Below are positions 13,501-32,517 of a stretch of DNA of 64,000 nucleotides, piece after piece. The stretch is from the NCBI GenBank assembly GCA_964036295.1, contig OZ038471.1, positions 14,154,184 to 14,218,183 of the forward strand. Reading direction: 5' to 3'. The translations under genes were made by a program, and so were the position numbers. Below the pieces are notes generated by a model. The model did no database searches. It saw nothing but the letters and a program-made list of their open reading frames with translations, and was not told the DNA's origin. The stretch comes from Plumapathes pennacea. Taxonomy: Eukaryota; Cnidaria; Anthozoa; Antipatharia; Myriopathidae. The stretch's first letter is position 1; every line of letters starts with the position of its first letter.

Positions 13501-16500
13501 TGGTTTAGCCATGCTTTCATCATCCTCTTCAATTCTGAAGGTAACAAAGGGACAGTACGATTTGTGTGGTCTTGCTTCCGGGTTTCTAGGAAGGCACTAT
13601 TAAATTAACCTCCAGTGAATTCCTGTGGCACCGGATAAGTTTTCGTAACGTCGCGAAAGCATACTGAATACCGTAAATACTTGAATAGAGTGGTAAAGTG
13701 TGACGTCATCATTTTGCAAACTTTTCCATTCAAACCTCAAAACCGCTTCATGCGATATACACAGCTGCTGAAAGAACGTGTGCAAAATTTCAAATCGCTA
13801 GCCCTACTGAAAGCGAAGATAGCGAAGTTTAAAGTTCGAGATAGTCTTAACTAAACTCTCTTATTTAGCGTTGGTTCCAAATCAAAGGAACCAACACCAA
13901 ATAAGAGGGTTTAGTATGAAGCAATTTGAACTTCGAAAGCCTATATCTCAGCTGTTTAATGCACTAAAGAGCCAATTGTTTCTGTGTGAACTTTTTTTAG
14001 ATAGGCCATTCCGAAGAATTGCGCAAAGTCCATTATTTCCGAAAAAATATTTTATGACGTCATCACTTTACCACTCTATAAGCCTCCCACTCCCTCCCCC
14101 AGTTTCATCCTGTCGACTTGGAACACGAAAAATTAGTGGAGAAACAAGACAAATGACGCGAATTAGATCCTTTTTTTTTTTTTTTTGAACTTTACATTTC
14201 CCACATCTAATTTCACATAGTTGACCAATAAACCTAAAAACTCATATTTTACTGTAGGAAGGCAATCACACTAAAGTAAAGAAAATAACACTTGTAGAAG
14301 AAACTGAAATTGTGTAACTCTAAAAGAAGAATACTGTTTTACTTTCCAACAGTAGTTCGATGCTCCCACTGTGTCAAATATAAACAGCTCTGTTCGATGC
14401 TAAATTTAAAGAAATGGTTAGCATATACATGTAAATCCAACTCTCAAGATAGATGAACGCTTTAACTCCTGAAAGTGACTAGCTTCCAATTGTTTTCAGA
14501 AAAAAAAAAAAAAAAAAAAAAAGCAATATTATCGATCAAACAGTGTGAAGAACTTCAATAGCTTGTTGCTGAATTATCATTTCCTACTGCATCACCAGAT
14601 CACTCATACACTTTTTTCTTGAGATGAACAAATCTAGCTTGCGGATACAGTTTCCTCACGTCTGGAAACTTTTTTTACCCCTCCTCCTTCCAAGTATCCG
14701 CTAGTGAAACCGTTAATATTTGGCCTTCCACCCCTCAAGTCATAATCTAACTTCTCCTAACAGCTCACTTATGAATGTATGAGTGACGTAGTAGGAATTG
14801 ATAGTTCAATCAGCTTGTGCGTGAGAACAAGCGATCAGACACCAGATTCTCCTTACCGTGTGGCCTATGTACATAGAACTTGAAAGAAGAAAATTTACCT
14901 TGATCACATTCAGGAGTCAAAGAGTTAATGACCAGTAACTAATATAATGACGGTGTTGTGATAATGTTTGCTAAAGTCTTCAGATTACTCCAGTTCGACC
15001 GCTGAGTTCTCGTGGTGTTCCACGTGTGATTCGTGGCGTGATCACGTGCGAGTAAAGGTAATCCTCAAATTACATATAAATGAACTTAACAAAGTATTGT
15101 GTTGATGATAACCGTATTTAAAACAATCAAGCCTACTGTTTAAAATTGTGCTGTAAATGTAGTGTCGTAAAAACGCTAAATATCTTATAAATAGGTCATC
15201 GTGTAATTTCTCAGAAATTTCTCAGGATTTTGTATGCGTGTGTATTTCGGCCTTGCAAAGAAGCAGGCGGAAATTCCGTCTGTTTTCCACGGGCTATACT
15301 CCATTGCAAATGGGGGTGTGATTTACAATGATCCAACGTTGCTAAAAGAAAAGGGAGGGAGGGGAGGGGGGGGGGGGGGTTCAGGGCTGAAATGTTCCCT
15401 TATGGTCTGAAATGTCCCCATCTCTAAACATCAACTGCGAAACCGGCCCTGGACGAAATGTCCGGCCGGACAAAAAATTTGGGGGACATTTCAGATTGCT
15501 AAATGGACCCTGGAGATTGCTTCACTGACTGACAATTCCTGGTAATCAAAACAAACACTTGTCACTAAAGCTTGGTGGCGAATTGACCGATACTACGCTA
15601 CAATCATGGTCAAAATTGTTGGGACGATTTCAAGTTTACCCCCTCCCCTCCCCCCCTCCCCCCCCCCCCCCCCCCCCCATTCAATGTTGGGTTGGTGAGC
15701 ATGGTTCGGCTTATAGCTGCACCACGGGCCAACATTGAATAGAGGGGAGGGGGAGGGACTTGAAAACAAGAAATATGAGACCCCCATAGGTTGTACGGAT
15801 TTACATTGTGCTCCGGATGTGCGTAAGAGGAGCGTCCCAACGACTTTTGACCATGATTGTAGGTTTAAGACATATTGACTAGGAAAAGACGTTAAGCAAA
15901 CATTGTATGTTATTGTTGTAAAGTATGTGCAAGTGCCTTGAGTTGACATGGTTTGCTTTGCTTTAATTTTCTTTGTGCGGCGTTTTCAGGCGCAACAAGG
16001 TCGGCCACCAGGAACCAAAGACGTGTCGTACGATGAGCGAGGAAACGTGGTGGCAGTCATGCGAATTGATCCCGACAAGCTGCCAGTTCACAGGTTGTTT
16101 AGTGTTCTGAATTTAATGAATCCATCTCTGATGAAGTAGCCATTCGCGCACGCACGCACGCGCATACAAACGCACAATTTGTTTACAGCGGGACTTGAAC
16201 CTGGGACCTTCGGATTTCAAGTCCGGCGCCCTAACTAACCACACTTCCTTCTGTAATAGTCTTTGTGCTTAACAAACCTATTTCTTTTTCGTCAGGATCC
16301 GGACAAAATTCGCTGTTGTAGATATGACCTCAGATACGTCACAGGTGCAAAGCAAAGCCAGGCAAAGAAGACTTGCTTCATTATCACAAAAGAAAATGAC
16401 CAAGAAAGAGAGAGCATTGTCAAAGAACGATCGTGGAAAGAACTCATTTGACCCGACAAGCTTCACTCAGTCACAAGAACACACTGGAGAGAGGACGCCA

Positions 16501-18998
16501 TTGCCACCTCCCTTGGTACATGTGATTTGTTTTTGTTTATTTGTTTGTATTTGTTTGTTTGTTTGTTTTTCTATGAAGCGACCGCAAACTTGCATGAAAA
16601 TTTGAACGTGTTTAAATTCGATGCAAGTCGATCTGTGCAAGTCGTTTGGATTCTCATGTAGCCAAACGAAAAGTGGTCGCTTACGAGAGCTTTTAATTGC
16701 AACAGACAGTGTTTGAGTGTCAATTGAAACGGGATTTCACAATGGTGGTCATGACTAAAGAGAACTTGCGACTTCCTCATGTAGCCAAACGAAATGCAAG
16801 TTCGACTTGCGTTGACTTGCATCTCGTTTGGCAAGGGCTTTACCGAGTTACTTACGTACTTACTCAAGGGGCTTACTTACTTTCTTACAGTCGAAGCTCG
16901 TTTAAACCACTCTCGTAAGCGAACAGCTTTAAGGCCCTGTTACACCATGCAATTTTCTCAGCTGAGAGACAAGTTGCTGAAGAATTGCACAGTGTAACAA
17001 GACTTGTGTCGCAATTTTTGTTGTTGCGCGCAACGTTGCACGAAGTAGAATTCAGTTCTACTTCTCGCAACGCGTTGCAGCAACTTGCAACGCCATTGCA
17101 CAGTGTAACACCCCTCCAGCAACTTGTCTCGCAATTTTTGCCTTGGCGCGATCAAGAGCGCATGTGCGCCTTCTTTATAATTATTCAAATTCCACCGTGT
17201 TGACGTCTGGAATTTGCAGCGCGCCAATCAACCCTCTCGTAAGCGACCGCTCCCGTATAAGCGACAACGACCACTTTTGGGTATTACCATGACCGTTTTT
17301 TATTGTGCTGATCCTTTGTACTTTGTATCTGGTGTTTGTTTGTGCTTGCTTTAGTGCTCCTTTGTGATAGGTCTTTAGTTAACAATTATTCGCCGAAGTG
17401 GAGGTGAATAGCGGTGGATATTTACCGAGCCGTTTCGGCGAGGTAAATATCCACCGCTATTCACCGACACTGAGGCGAATAATTGTTTTAGTATATGGCA
17501 AATGGTTTGAACCCAGGAGTGTGAACAGTAGGTTGGTTGTGATCGTCCGGGTTAGAGTAGTCTCCAGAAAGACTGTTGTTGGCGACTGACGTTTCGACTA
17601 CCTGAGCGGAAGTCATCACAGCTTTAAGGCCCTGTTACACCATGCAATTTTCTGACTTTTCTGACTTATGACTTCCGCTCAGGTAGTCGAAACGTCAGTC
17701 ACCAACAACAGTCTTTCTGGAGACTACTCTAACCCGGACGATCACAACCAGCCTACTGTTTTAGTATATACCACACAAGTTTAATAGCCAACTCCTAAAT
17801 ACCTATTTTATTTCCGACAAAAATGAGCAAAAATTGGGCTCGCGCGCCATTTTGTTTTACCGGAAGCCGCCGGGAGGTGAATAGTACTTGATATTCCGAG
17901 ATTGAGGAGCCAATCAGAGCGCGCGAAAAGCACTATTCACTTGTGTGGTATATACTAATGCTTGTTTTTTCTTTCTGTTAGGATTATTTTATTATCCGGT
18001 GTTGTTATATCACTGTTATGTCCTCTCTAGGTCGATACAATGGACATCCATGCTGGAGTTGTAGTTCGTGAAGGGAACATTGTGAGAAGAGGTCCCATCC
18101 AGGTATAGAGGAAACTAGTGGACTAAAACGACGAAGTGTTAAGAAATCACGAAAACAATTCTTCTCTTGCAAGAGGGAAGAACATAAAGCTCGCTACTTA
18201 TCTACCCGCTGTCACTTTGTTTCTCGCCCCCCCCCCCCCCCCCCCCCCCCCTCCTCTCAATTGATCCATCCCTTTGAGTTTCACTCTTGCGTTCTGTATC
18301 GGTGTATTTGGCGAGGACAAGTCACAACGTCAGGGAGATCCCCCTCCTCTATTTTTGCCAGCGTATGAGTTACTTAGACTCTCGTGTTGTGTTAGTGACC
18401 GGGGTGGGAGAGGGGGGGGGGGGGGGGGGGGGATACTACTCAAATTTTGAATGGTACCCTATTTTAGACCAAAATTTGCGACTTTTTGACCCAATTTCAG
18501 ACCAAAAACCAAAATCTCCGACCCTATTCCAGACGAAAGGCTAAAAATTGATACCCTATTTCAGACAAATGCTGAAAATGATACCCTTTGAGGCGGCACA
18601 TACCTGTATGGCTCATATATGGGAGTATTCCCCCGGGGGGGGGGTTAGTGACGGGGGGGGGGGGTTAGTGACGGTCGAGAGACCATGTACCATGCATGGT
18701 TACATGGTCAGTGAAAATTGTTCTGTGGTCAGTAAAATGTCAGTTTTTTTTCTTCTTTTTATTTTAGTAAGTGGCAACCATGCTATATCATCAGTTTCAC
18801 CTGACGTAATAATTTTTCCAGGTTCCTCGTCAGGTAGAGAAGACCCCGTCTGCAACCGTGCTAAAGCCTTTAGACCGGATGGGTCGGTCAGGGCTAGCGC
18901 TGATGGACATTGTATCACGCACCTCACCCATCGTTAAACCTCTGCACGCCACGGAGCCTGTCCCACCGATCGTACCAACATCTCCTACAAAGTCGTAA
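4096..18998 (+). CDS. C2orf81: C2orf81 homologue (uncharacterised protein family), about 12 exons
   Basis: Exons: 4096-4199, 5146-5308, 8993-9062, 9824-9965, 10757-10889, 13337-13540, 14258-14311 (tentative), 14984-15037 (3' end tentative), 15990-16093, 16296-16515, 18031-18102, 18822-18998 (TAA). Phases agree and give about 498 aa; human C2orf81 is about 615 aa. Assignment rests on motifs I recall from the vertebrate protein: DIVPGRFTENDW near the start (human DIVPGR...EW), an acidic stretch EDGEDFVTDIVGEIVE, a WQFLAGD segment, and TDSWAQGSVPVMP (human TDSWAQGSVPV). The middle is Ser/Pro-rich, then basic (RQRRLASLSQKKMTKKERA), and the end is Pro-rich. No catalytic motif is seen and the function is unknown. 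Family call firm. The two tentative exons contain EEXE and TPVRPLSSRGVPRVIRG-type sequence and are needed to keep phase. Confidence 0.82.
4205..4243 (+). repeat. (TAG)n microsatellite at a splice donor
   Basis: About 13 TAG units begin five bases after the exon 1 donor of the C2orf81 homologue (G|GTACGTAG). Confidence 0.9.
5735..5925. repeat. GGATCC-based tandem repeat block 1
   Basis: Intron 2 of the C2orf81 homologue. Short units built around AGGATCCTTGCAGGATCCTG and GGCAAATTTCCTTGCAGGAT. GGATCC is a six-base palindrome, so the block is strongly self-complementary. Confidence 0.85.
7680..8095. repeat. GGATCC-based tandem repeat block 2
   Basis: Same intron, larger block: degenerate units of about 10-11 bp (CCAGGATCCTGTTAGGATCC and variants), with longer-period spacers such as TGTTTATCCTATGAGGATCC. 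It ends in GGATTTTCACCAGGG, a near reverse complement of CCTGGTGAAAATCC at the start of block 1, so the two blocks look like opposite ends of one disrupted inverted arrangement. Confidence 0.85.
8437..8915. repeat. Foldback element with 80-bp arms
   Basis: Arms 8738-8820 and 8834-8915 are reverse complements around a short loop. The leader (8437-8475, ATGACCCATCAAATATTTCC) and the left arm recur at 19269-19400. It lies just upstream of exon 3 of the C2orf81 homologue. Confidence 0.85.
9756..9809 (+). repeat. (TTTA)n microsatellite before an acceptor
   Basis: About 13 TTTA units end 14 bases before exon 4 of the C2orf81 homologue. Confidence 0.9.
10478..10511 (+). repeat. (TA)n microsatellite
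   Basis: TA dinucleotide run in intron 4 of the C2orf81 homologue. Confidence 0.9.
11676..11855 (-). repeat. R1 dispersed TIR element copy
   Basis: Same interior as the 2524-2716 copy (AGCTGATTAAACTATAAATT, GATTGGGAGAATCCGCA), with decayed ends. Confidence 0.65.
12004..12485. repeat. R2 TIR element, two adjacent copies
   Basis: Two copies of about 240 bp in direct tandem (12004-12249 and about 12250-12485). Each starts with a GGTTTTTCGAAAG-like end followed by AAGCTAATCCAGGATTAACG and closes with GGATTAGCCTAATCG, then AAAAACCGGGCCC, so the ends are imperfect inverted repeats of about 40 bp. The interior carries TTTGTTCGAAGATGGA and AAAGTTTAGACCTAAT. Confidence 0.8.
13683..14080. repeat. TIR element with an internal hairpin
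   Basis: The ends are inverted: TAGAGTGGTAAAGTGTGACG on the left, and CGTCATCACTTTACCACTCT on the right. In the middle, arms 13851-13878 and 13887-13914 form a second stem (GTTGGTTCC against GGAACCAAC). Both ends contain TGACGTCA. No ORF. Confidence 0.75.
14570..14935. repeat. R1-related fragments
   Basis: Two partial R1 copies in opposite orientation (ACTGCATCACCAGATCACTC, then ATGAGTGACGTAGTAGGAAT followed by TGATAGTTCAATCAGCTT). Poly-A at 14501-14522 precedes them. Confidence 0.55.
15599..15861. repeat. R4 TIR element with internal poly-C
   Basis: The ends TACAATCATGGTCAAAA and TTTTGACCATGATTGTA are exact inverted repeats; the complementarity runs on (TTGTTGGGACG / CGTCCCAACGA). The interior has a C-rich run (15640-15678) followed by CATTCAATGTTGG. 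A second copy is at 56796-57086. Confidence 0.85.
16187..16250 (-). repeat. tRNA-derived sequence, serine-like anticodon arm
   Basis: On the minus strand an A-box-like TGGTTAGTTAGGG, an anticodon arm CCGGACTTGAAATCCGA (UGA in the loop) and a B-box GGTTCAAGTCC occur in tRNA order and spacing. The acceptor stem does not pair and the long variable arm of tRNA-Ser is absent, so this is more likely a SINE head or tRNA pseudogene than a working tRNA. Confidence 0.5.
16926..17190. repeat. R8 repeat (tandem GCAACTTGC-type element)
   Basis: Starts AAGGCCCTGTTACACCATGC and contains repeated AGACAAGTTGC, TTGCACAGTGTAACA and CAACGCGTTGCA words in both orientations. Related sequence is at 53280-53620, 55570-55640 and 63310-63370. 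Confidence 0.65.
17382..17486. repeat. R6 hairpin element
   Basis: Arms starting ACAATTATTCGCC and ending GGCGAATAATTGT enclose AATAGCGGTGGATATTTACC and its reverse complement. A second copy is at 39619-39728. Confidence 0.85.
17497..17759. repeat. R7 foldback element inserted between R6 and R5
   Basis: Arms 17525-17616 and 17668-17759 are near-perfect reverse complements (GTCCGGGTTAGAGTAGTCTC and its complement). The 50-base spacer includes ACAGCTTTAAGGCCCTGTTA, also present at 16924-16943. TTTTAGTATAT flanks both sides and occurs once in the unbroken copy near 39610, as expected of a target-site duplication. Confidence 0.9.
17760..17957. repeat. R5 TIR element
   Basis: Begins TTTAGTATATACCACACAAG and ends CTTGTGTGGTATATACT. 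The interior includes AAAATGAGCAAAAATTGGGC and CCGGGAGGTGAATAG. Copy 2 is at 39420-39619 in the opposite orientation. Confidence 0.85.
18415..18645. repeat. R9 repeat with G-run
   Basis: A run of about 20 G, then TACTCAAATTTTGAATGG and several CCCTATTTCAGAC words, ending GGGAGTATTCCCCCGGGG. Related copies are at 20405-20695 and 30630-30775. Confidence 0.75.
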
Positions 18999-19011
18999 CT
19001 CAGAATTTTCA

Positions 19012-19069
19012 GCATCCTCGTTCCCAGGCTCTTTTCTCTACCCCAAAAAGAGCCTGGGAACGAGGATGC
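19012..19069. repeat. Perfect 24-bp inverted repeat just after the C2orf81-homologue stop codon
   Basis: Arms 19012-19035 and 19046-19069 match exactly as reverse complements (CGTTCCCAGGCTC core) with a 10-base loop, starting 13 bases after TAA. Confidence 0.9.
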
Positions 19070-19268
19070 ACTATTAGATTATTCTATTGGTGACTCATAT
19101 GGATGCAAACCTTGCGTGTATTATTTAACCGTACTATAGTAAAGCAAAGTGACAAAGTAGAGGTGTATTCGGTGTAAAATAGTTGTAAATCAGTCAGTCA
19201 TTGTAGTCGTCTTGGATGTGGCTTTTCGAGGGTAATACAGATAGAGTTGTCTCGGTATATCTTGGCTT

Positions 19269-19400
19269 ATGACCCATCAAATATTTCCTCCCGCGCGTGA
19301 TTGGTGGAGGATAATAAAGACAATAAACTACTTTTGGCTTCGGAAATATGCACGGATAATTGTCCTTGGACATTATCTGTTCCTCGAAGCTCACAGTTGA
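19269..19400. repeat. Truncated copy of the 8.4-kb foldback
   Basis: Carries the ATGACCCATCAAATATTTCC leader and one arm (to GAAGCTCACAGTTG), then stops where the hairpin of the 8437-8915 copy would turn. About 19400-20040 holds nothing recognisable. Confidence 0.8.
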
Positions 19401-20044
19401 AATAACATACTTATGTAAAGAAAGTCAAACAACACGACCAAGAGGAGACCATTGTGGTCTCTTGTTGCGTCTGTAAGCCTTTTCTGTATCGTGACGGATA
19501 TTGCTAAATTTCTAATTCAGCGCACAGTTCTCGCCGTTGGGGGTAATTATGCAGCTTCCTGGCAATTATAATAAAAAAACCCCAAAAGATTAAAAGAAAT
19601 GTTGATTATGTGGTGACTGGAAGTCTTGCTGCGAGAAACAAAATAAGAACGAATAAATGTGCACAAAAACGTTCATATCTAAAAGATCCATCAACAAAAT
19701 TAGCCAAAAAATAAAGCATGACATAGACTTGAGAAATATTCACATAAAACAGACTGTTATCTGCTCAAGTGTACTTTCTATGTTTAATTTTATATCTAAT
19801 TATTCTTTCTTGACTAACTTTGTTGATATTTGAGGTTGATTTGAGTTGATTTCCTTGTATTTAAATATACAAGAAAGATCTTGAAGTGATAACTCTGCTG
19901 TGGAAGCAAGAGCACTGAAGCTTACTGCCTTCGACTAGTAAAAAAGTTCCATACCTATAATTATCATGAATCCAGACTGGTTTACGGAAACCCGCCAGAT
20001 TGTCTTAGTTCTTAGCAATCAGAAATAGCTGTTTGGAAAGACAA

Positions 20045-20110
20045 ATATCTTCTTTTTTTTTCTTTTCTTTTTTTCTTTCTTTTTTTTTTTTTTTTTTGTT
20101 TTTTTTTCAG
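20045..20110 (+). repeat. T-rich homopolymer tract
   Basis: Nearly continuous T with occasional C or G, in the intergenic space between the C2orf81 homologue and the calcineurin gene. Confidence 0.85.
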
Positions 20111-20404
20111 TTACAGGAAAGCATGTCCCGCATTCCTCTAAATTTAGCATCTTCGGCGTCCGCACATTTGGAAAGCGGTCAGAATTTTATTCCAGTCGTC
20201 TGCTCCTGAATATGATGACCTATTTTGCACTTCATGCCGGTTGAAAAAATGCGACTCCATATTCACTGGCAGAATTTTGTGTTTTACTACGTGCTGATTC
20301 ATGGAAAATGTTCCCTGAAAACGCAGGAAGTTGCATTTCCGAGTGCTGAGTTTTAAAATTTCCTGGAAGAGAGCAGGCCCCCTGCAGACAGACGCCGAAA
20401 GTGA

Positions 20405-20695
20405 TCTGAACCGGGGCGTACTCCCATGTATGAGCCATTTAGGTATGTGCCGCCCCAAAGGGTATCGACTTCAGCATTTTAGTCTGAAAAAGGGTCGGAG
20501 ATTTTTATATTTGGTCTGAAATAGGGTCGAAAATTGCACATTTTGGTCTGAAATAGGGTCGAAAAATTGCAAATTTTGGTCTGAAATAGGGTCGAAGATC
20601 GTAAATTTTGGTTTGAAATAGGGTAAGGATTTTCAGTCCCGGGTGGCAAACTCCAAAACGTTGAGGAGTACCCCCTCCCCCCGGGGTTCTAAATC
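20405..20695. repeat. R9 repeat, expanded copy
   Basis: GGCGTACTCCCATGTATGAG, then GGGTATCGACTTCAGCATTT, then four tandem copies of a unit containing TCTGAAATAGGGTCG, ending GGAGTACCCCCTCCCCC. The remaining intergenic sequence, 20700-22540, has a poly-C run at 20750 and A-runs at 21390 and 21531 but no supportable gene. Confidence 0.75.
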
Positions 20696-22539
20696 ACGAG
20701 CAAATGTTGCACAGCACAGTCCCGGCAGTCGTTTGTATTTTTAAGACACCCCCCCCCCCCCCACCAGCGGCCTTGCGCCTTTGGGGCCGCACAAAATCAT
20801 TCTTGTGTATACACTGCGAAAAATGCTCGCTACACCCTTGATGGGCACTGAAAAAATATTGAGGCCCGTCACACTCAAATCACTAAAATGGCCGTCGATC
20901 CACTAGATCGGTAATGCATGAGTGGTATTGACCAACGTTCTCAATATCAAAAAATCCGAACAATAGATATTTCACATGAGATCGATGTCAGTAAAACTGT
21001 TCGCACTTGAGGATCTCACTCGCTTGAACGTTGAGTATGAATTCAGTTTTTCCTTTCCTTTCCTTTCCGTTTATCTTTCTTCCTTCTACCTTTTTCTTCA
21101 CACTAACTCTTTAACCCTCTTCCCGCCCTCGCGGGCGTTAAATTGTCTCAGCTGCGACATAAAATCAGCTGTAACAAAACTCTGCCAAATTGTTTGATTG
21201 CCGGATGGGTTTCTAAGGTAACAGCTTCATTTTCTCAATTCACGCTGTGTGACACAAAGCAATTTAACCGGACGTTCACACGAAATGTCTGTAATTTACG
21301 ACGCTATTCACTCGAGTTTTAGCAAAAGACTTTCTTTTTTGTCGATAAGATACGCGCAGCAAGTAACCTTTCTAATGGCTCTATGGCAAAAAAAAAAAAA
21401 AGAAAAGAAAAAAGAAAGGGAGTGGAACATCCTTTCTTGACGGTCGATACAAATTATTCCTTTGCCAGTGAAAATATAACATAAGGCTGATAATTGCTCA
21501 GAGCAGGTGATTGAACTTTATAGTGTCTGAAAAAAAAAAAAAAAATGGCTGTGACCATCCGCGTGTTTAACCGGCTTTTTACCGATAATTCACCTCAACC
21601 AAGAAAACTTCCATCTTTTAGCTGTCAAATAAAAGCTAAAGGTTGACAAAATAAAATAAAAGCTCTCAATGAGACGAGAGCAGTATGCAGTGGCAGTCTC
21701 GTGATGAGTTCGCCCACGCACAGCGGCACCGTACAGTGAGACCCAAGTCACACGGCAAGTATTAAAATGATACCCAAGTGTGCATACGAATATTACGGAT
21801 GCATGGGAAGTCTTTCCTGAATCAATCACCGGAAATTGTAGCCAACTTTGGCGCAGGTTTCTCCCTACTCTAAACGAGGGACGAAACATTATGCGCAACT
21901 ACTGATTGACTGATGTAACATCTTTTTTTTTTTCTTTTCTTCATTCTGAGTTCTTGGGCCAAAAGTAGCACACGCAAACACGCAAACAGAAAAAAGGGGG
22001 AAAACTTCGCGGAGAAACAACCTTTATGACGAAACCAGCAGCTACGTTCTGCCAGATCAATTGGCAGATCCTCCTCTTCCAGTTCCCTGCGTCCGACTTT
22101 CGTCACAGTCTTTGAAATAAGGAATTCTGAACGCCTGCATTGTTCGCTAATGAGTACTGACTGTGCAATGGGTATATTCGGCCACATCAAGCGTGATTAT
22201 AATTTGATTCACGCTGGGGTAAGCTGGGGTGCAACTAATTTTACTCGGAGCCTGGGAGGCTTGCCAATTATTGGACCCGCCTGAGCTCTGCGTTTCATCA
22301 GGGGCCGCGCCTTGAAACTTTCAAGGCGCGGCCTCTCAGGGATTGTGAAAAGGGCGTGAGAAGTGTCTCGCGTGATTTTTACGCCTGTGTGCGAATTCAC
22401 TGCGTGAATCTCAGGAATAACTGACACTTTATAGTGGGCTTGGCATGTGCTAGAGAAACGAAGCTAAAAGGTGTCCATAACTCCACTAAAACACTAAAAA
22501 TCCCAGTTCGGGGAAGGGCTCCTTATACATTAAAGTGAG

Positions 22540-22726
22540 GCTACGAATTTGACGCATGCGCATGCGAAGCGTTCGGTTGATTCGAGTTTTGTTTATATCG
22601 CTTCAGTGGCTGGCTTGTATGTTTGAATTGACCTGAACTCCGACTAAAATCCGCTTCTATCCTGGTCGATCGAGCATCGACAGCCGGCCAGTACTTGCCT
22701 AAGTGTTTCAACAGGCTTCAGTGAGA
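22540..22726 (+). promoter_or_regulatory. Putative calcineurin A promoter / 5' UTR
   Basis: The interval just upstream of the start codon contains GACGCATGCGCATGCGAA (22551-22568), which matches the palindromic NRF-1-type core TGCGCATGCG known from TATA-less animal promoters. No TATA box is seen. Inference only. Confidence 0.4.
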
Positions 22727-31063
<8,337 letters not shown>

Positions 31064-31799
31064 AACTATGGTGTCAAGCATTTTTACCTCTGCAAATGAA
31101 GCCATAGCTTTTAGTTTTCTAGTTTCATTCTGAAGAAGTCCTGTAAAAAAGAGCACGGATTTGACAAGTTTGTATCCATGGTTACGCGTGACGTCATTCT
31201 TGACGTCATGGCGGCCATGTTGGATGGGCTGTAACAACAGGTTGCTCATTCGCTTCTGTTGTAGGGGACATGGTCTTTGTATTCGGAATATCCAGGGGTT
31301 GGTTGTGAACCAAAAATGCTCTAGTCCTGTACACTACCCTCTGCAAGCATTTCTAGTTACTGAATTTTCGCTACTACGCCCATTTTATCTTGTTAAATAA
31401 GGTTCCATGTTTAGTACGTCACATCCGGTCCGGCTTTAATTATGTCACATCCGGTACGCCGTCTGTTGATGACGTCACATCCAGCACACCTGCTGTAGAT
31501 GACGTGCGAACAAAACTGTTCGTTGATCAAAACGCCTGATGCTTTGTTTAATATTGCCCAAATCGATTGAATATGTAGAACAAAGTATTTTAGAATACTG
31601 AAGCAGGTTTGTTAGCCTGTCATCTGGCTATAGATCACGCAGGCCGTATTTATGCAGGAAAACCCGGGTTACTGCGGTCTGGGTTTTCCTTGACTGTATC
31701 AAAGGAACTTTGGAAGCTAGAAGGTTTAGTTTGTGTATAGAAACCCAAAACATCAAGCTGCACGTGTCAGTAAAGACGAGCCACTATATTTAAATGGTA

Positions 31800-31980
31800 G
31801 TTAAATGTTGATCGACTTCAACTTTCTCTTTCGCTTTCTCAGCTGAGAAGTTACCACACAGGAGAATTCGGCTTTTCATACCGTTCTTGGGTGAAAGCTG
31901 ATTGAACTGTCAATTCTCACTGCATCACTCTCACACTTTCTCCTTGAGTGTTTGGGAGAATTTGTATTCTGAGAGAAGAT
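31800..31980 (-). repeat. R1 dispersed TIR element copy
   Basis: TGATCGACTTCAACTTTCTC, GAAAGCTGATTGAACTGTC and TTTGGGAGAATTTGTATTCT. Located between the convergent calcineurin and TRIM genes; 31064-31800 and 31980-32515 hold nothing recognised. Confidence 0.65.
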
Positions 31981-32517
31981 AAGTATTAGGAGAACTAAAC
32001 TGTAGCCGAGAGATACTTTCGGTCTTTGGTAAAATGGAAACGAACCTCTATCTCTTAATGTTTGATTTTTGCGCCTTGACAAGAAGATTGTCGCCAATGA
32101 TTTTAATACTCAAGAATTAAGAACAATAATCAGATTTGAATTGTTGTAATGTGTTTAGCCCTGGCCAAACGGACTGGCAAGTCGACGCTTGTTTTTGACA
32201 AATTTTTCGCAAGTAAACATAAGATTTTAGAGCGGCCCATCAACAGTTCTAGTTCTGAAAATTTGGCTACACTTCCTGCTCCGTTTGGCTTGGGCTTTCA
32301 GTCCACTAATAGATGCATATATACAACTTATATACTTTAAAATTATAAGGTACTACGTCATGAAGATGCAGTGGAAATACTAGACCCTGTATAGAGCTAA
32401 TGTTTGTGTGTAACGGTGAATACAGTATCGAATAAGGTTCATTTGACCCTGCTGAACGCCGTAAAGAATGTGTTGGCTTACGCAGCATAGATACCCTTAC
32501 TAAACGGAGTCTTCGAA

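Noticed and set aside
22209..22427. Short frame upstream of the calcineurin gene
   Set aside because: No similarity recognised; the region includes an inverted repeat (GGCCGCGCCTTGAAA against TTTCAAGGCGCGGCC) and is more likely regulatory or non-coding.
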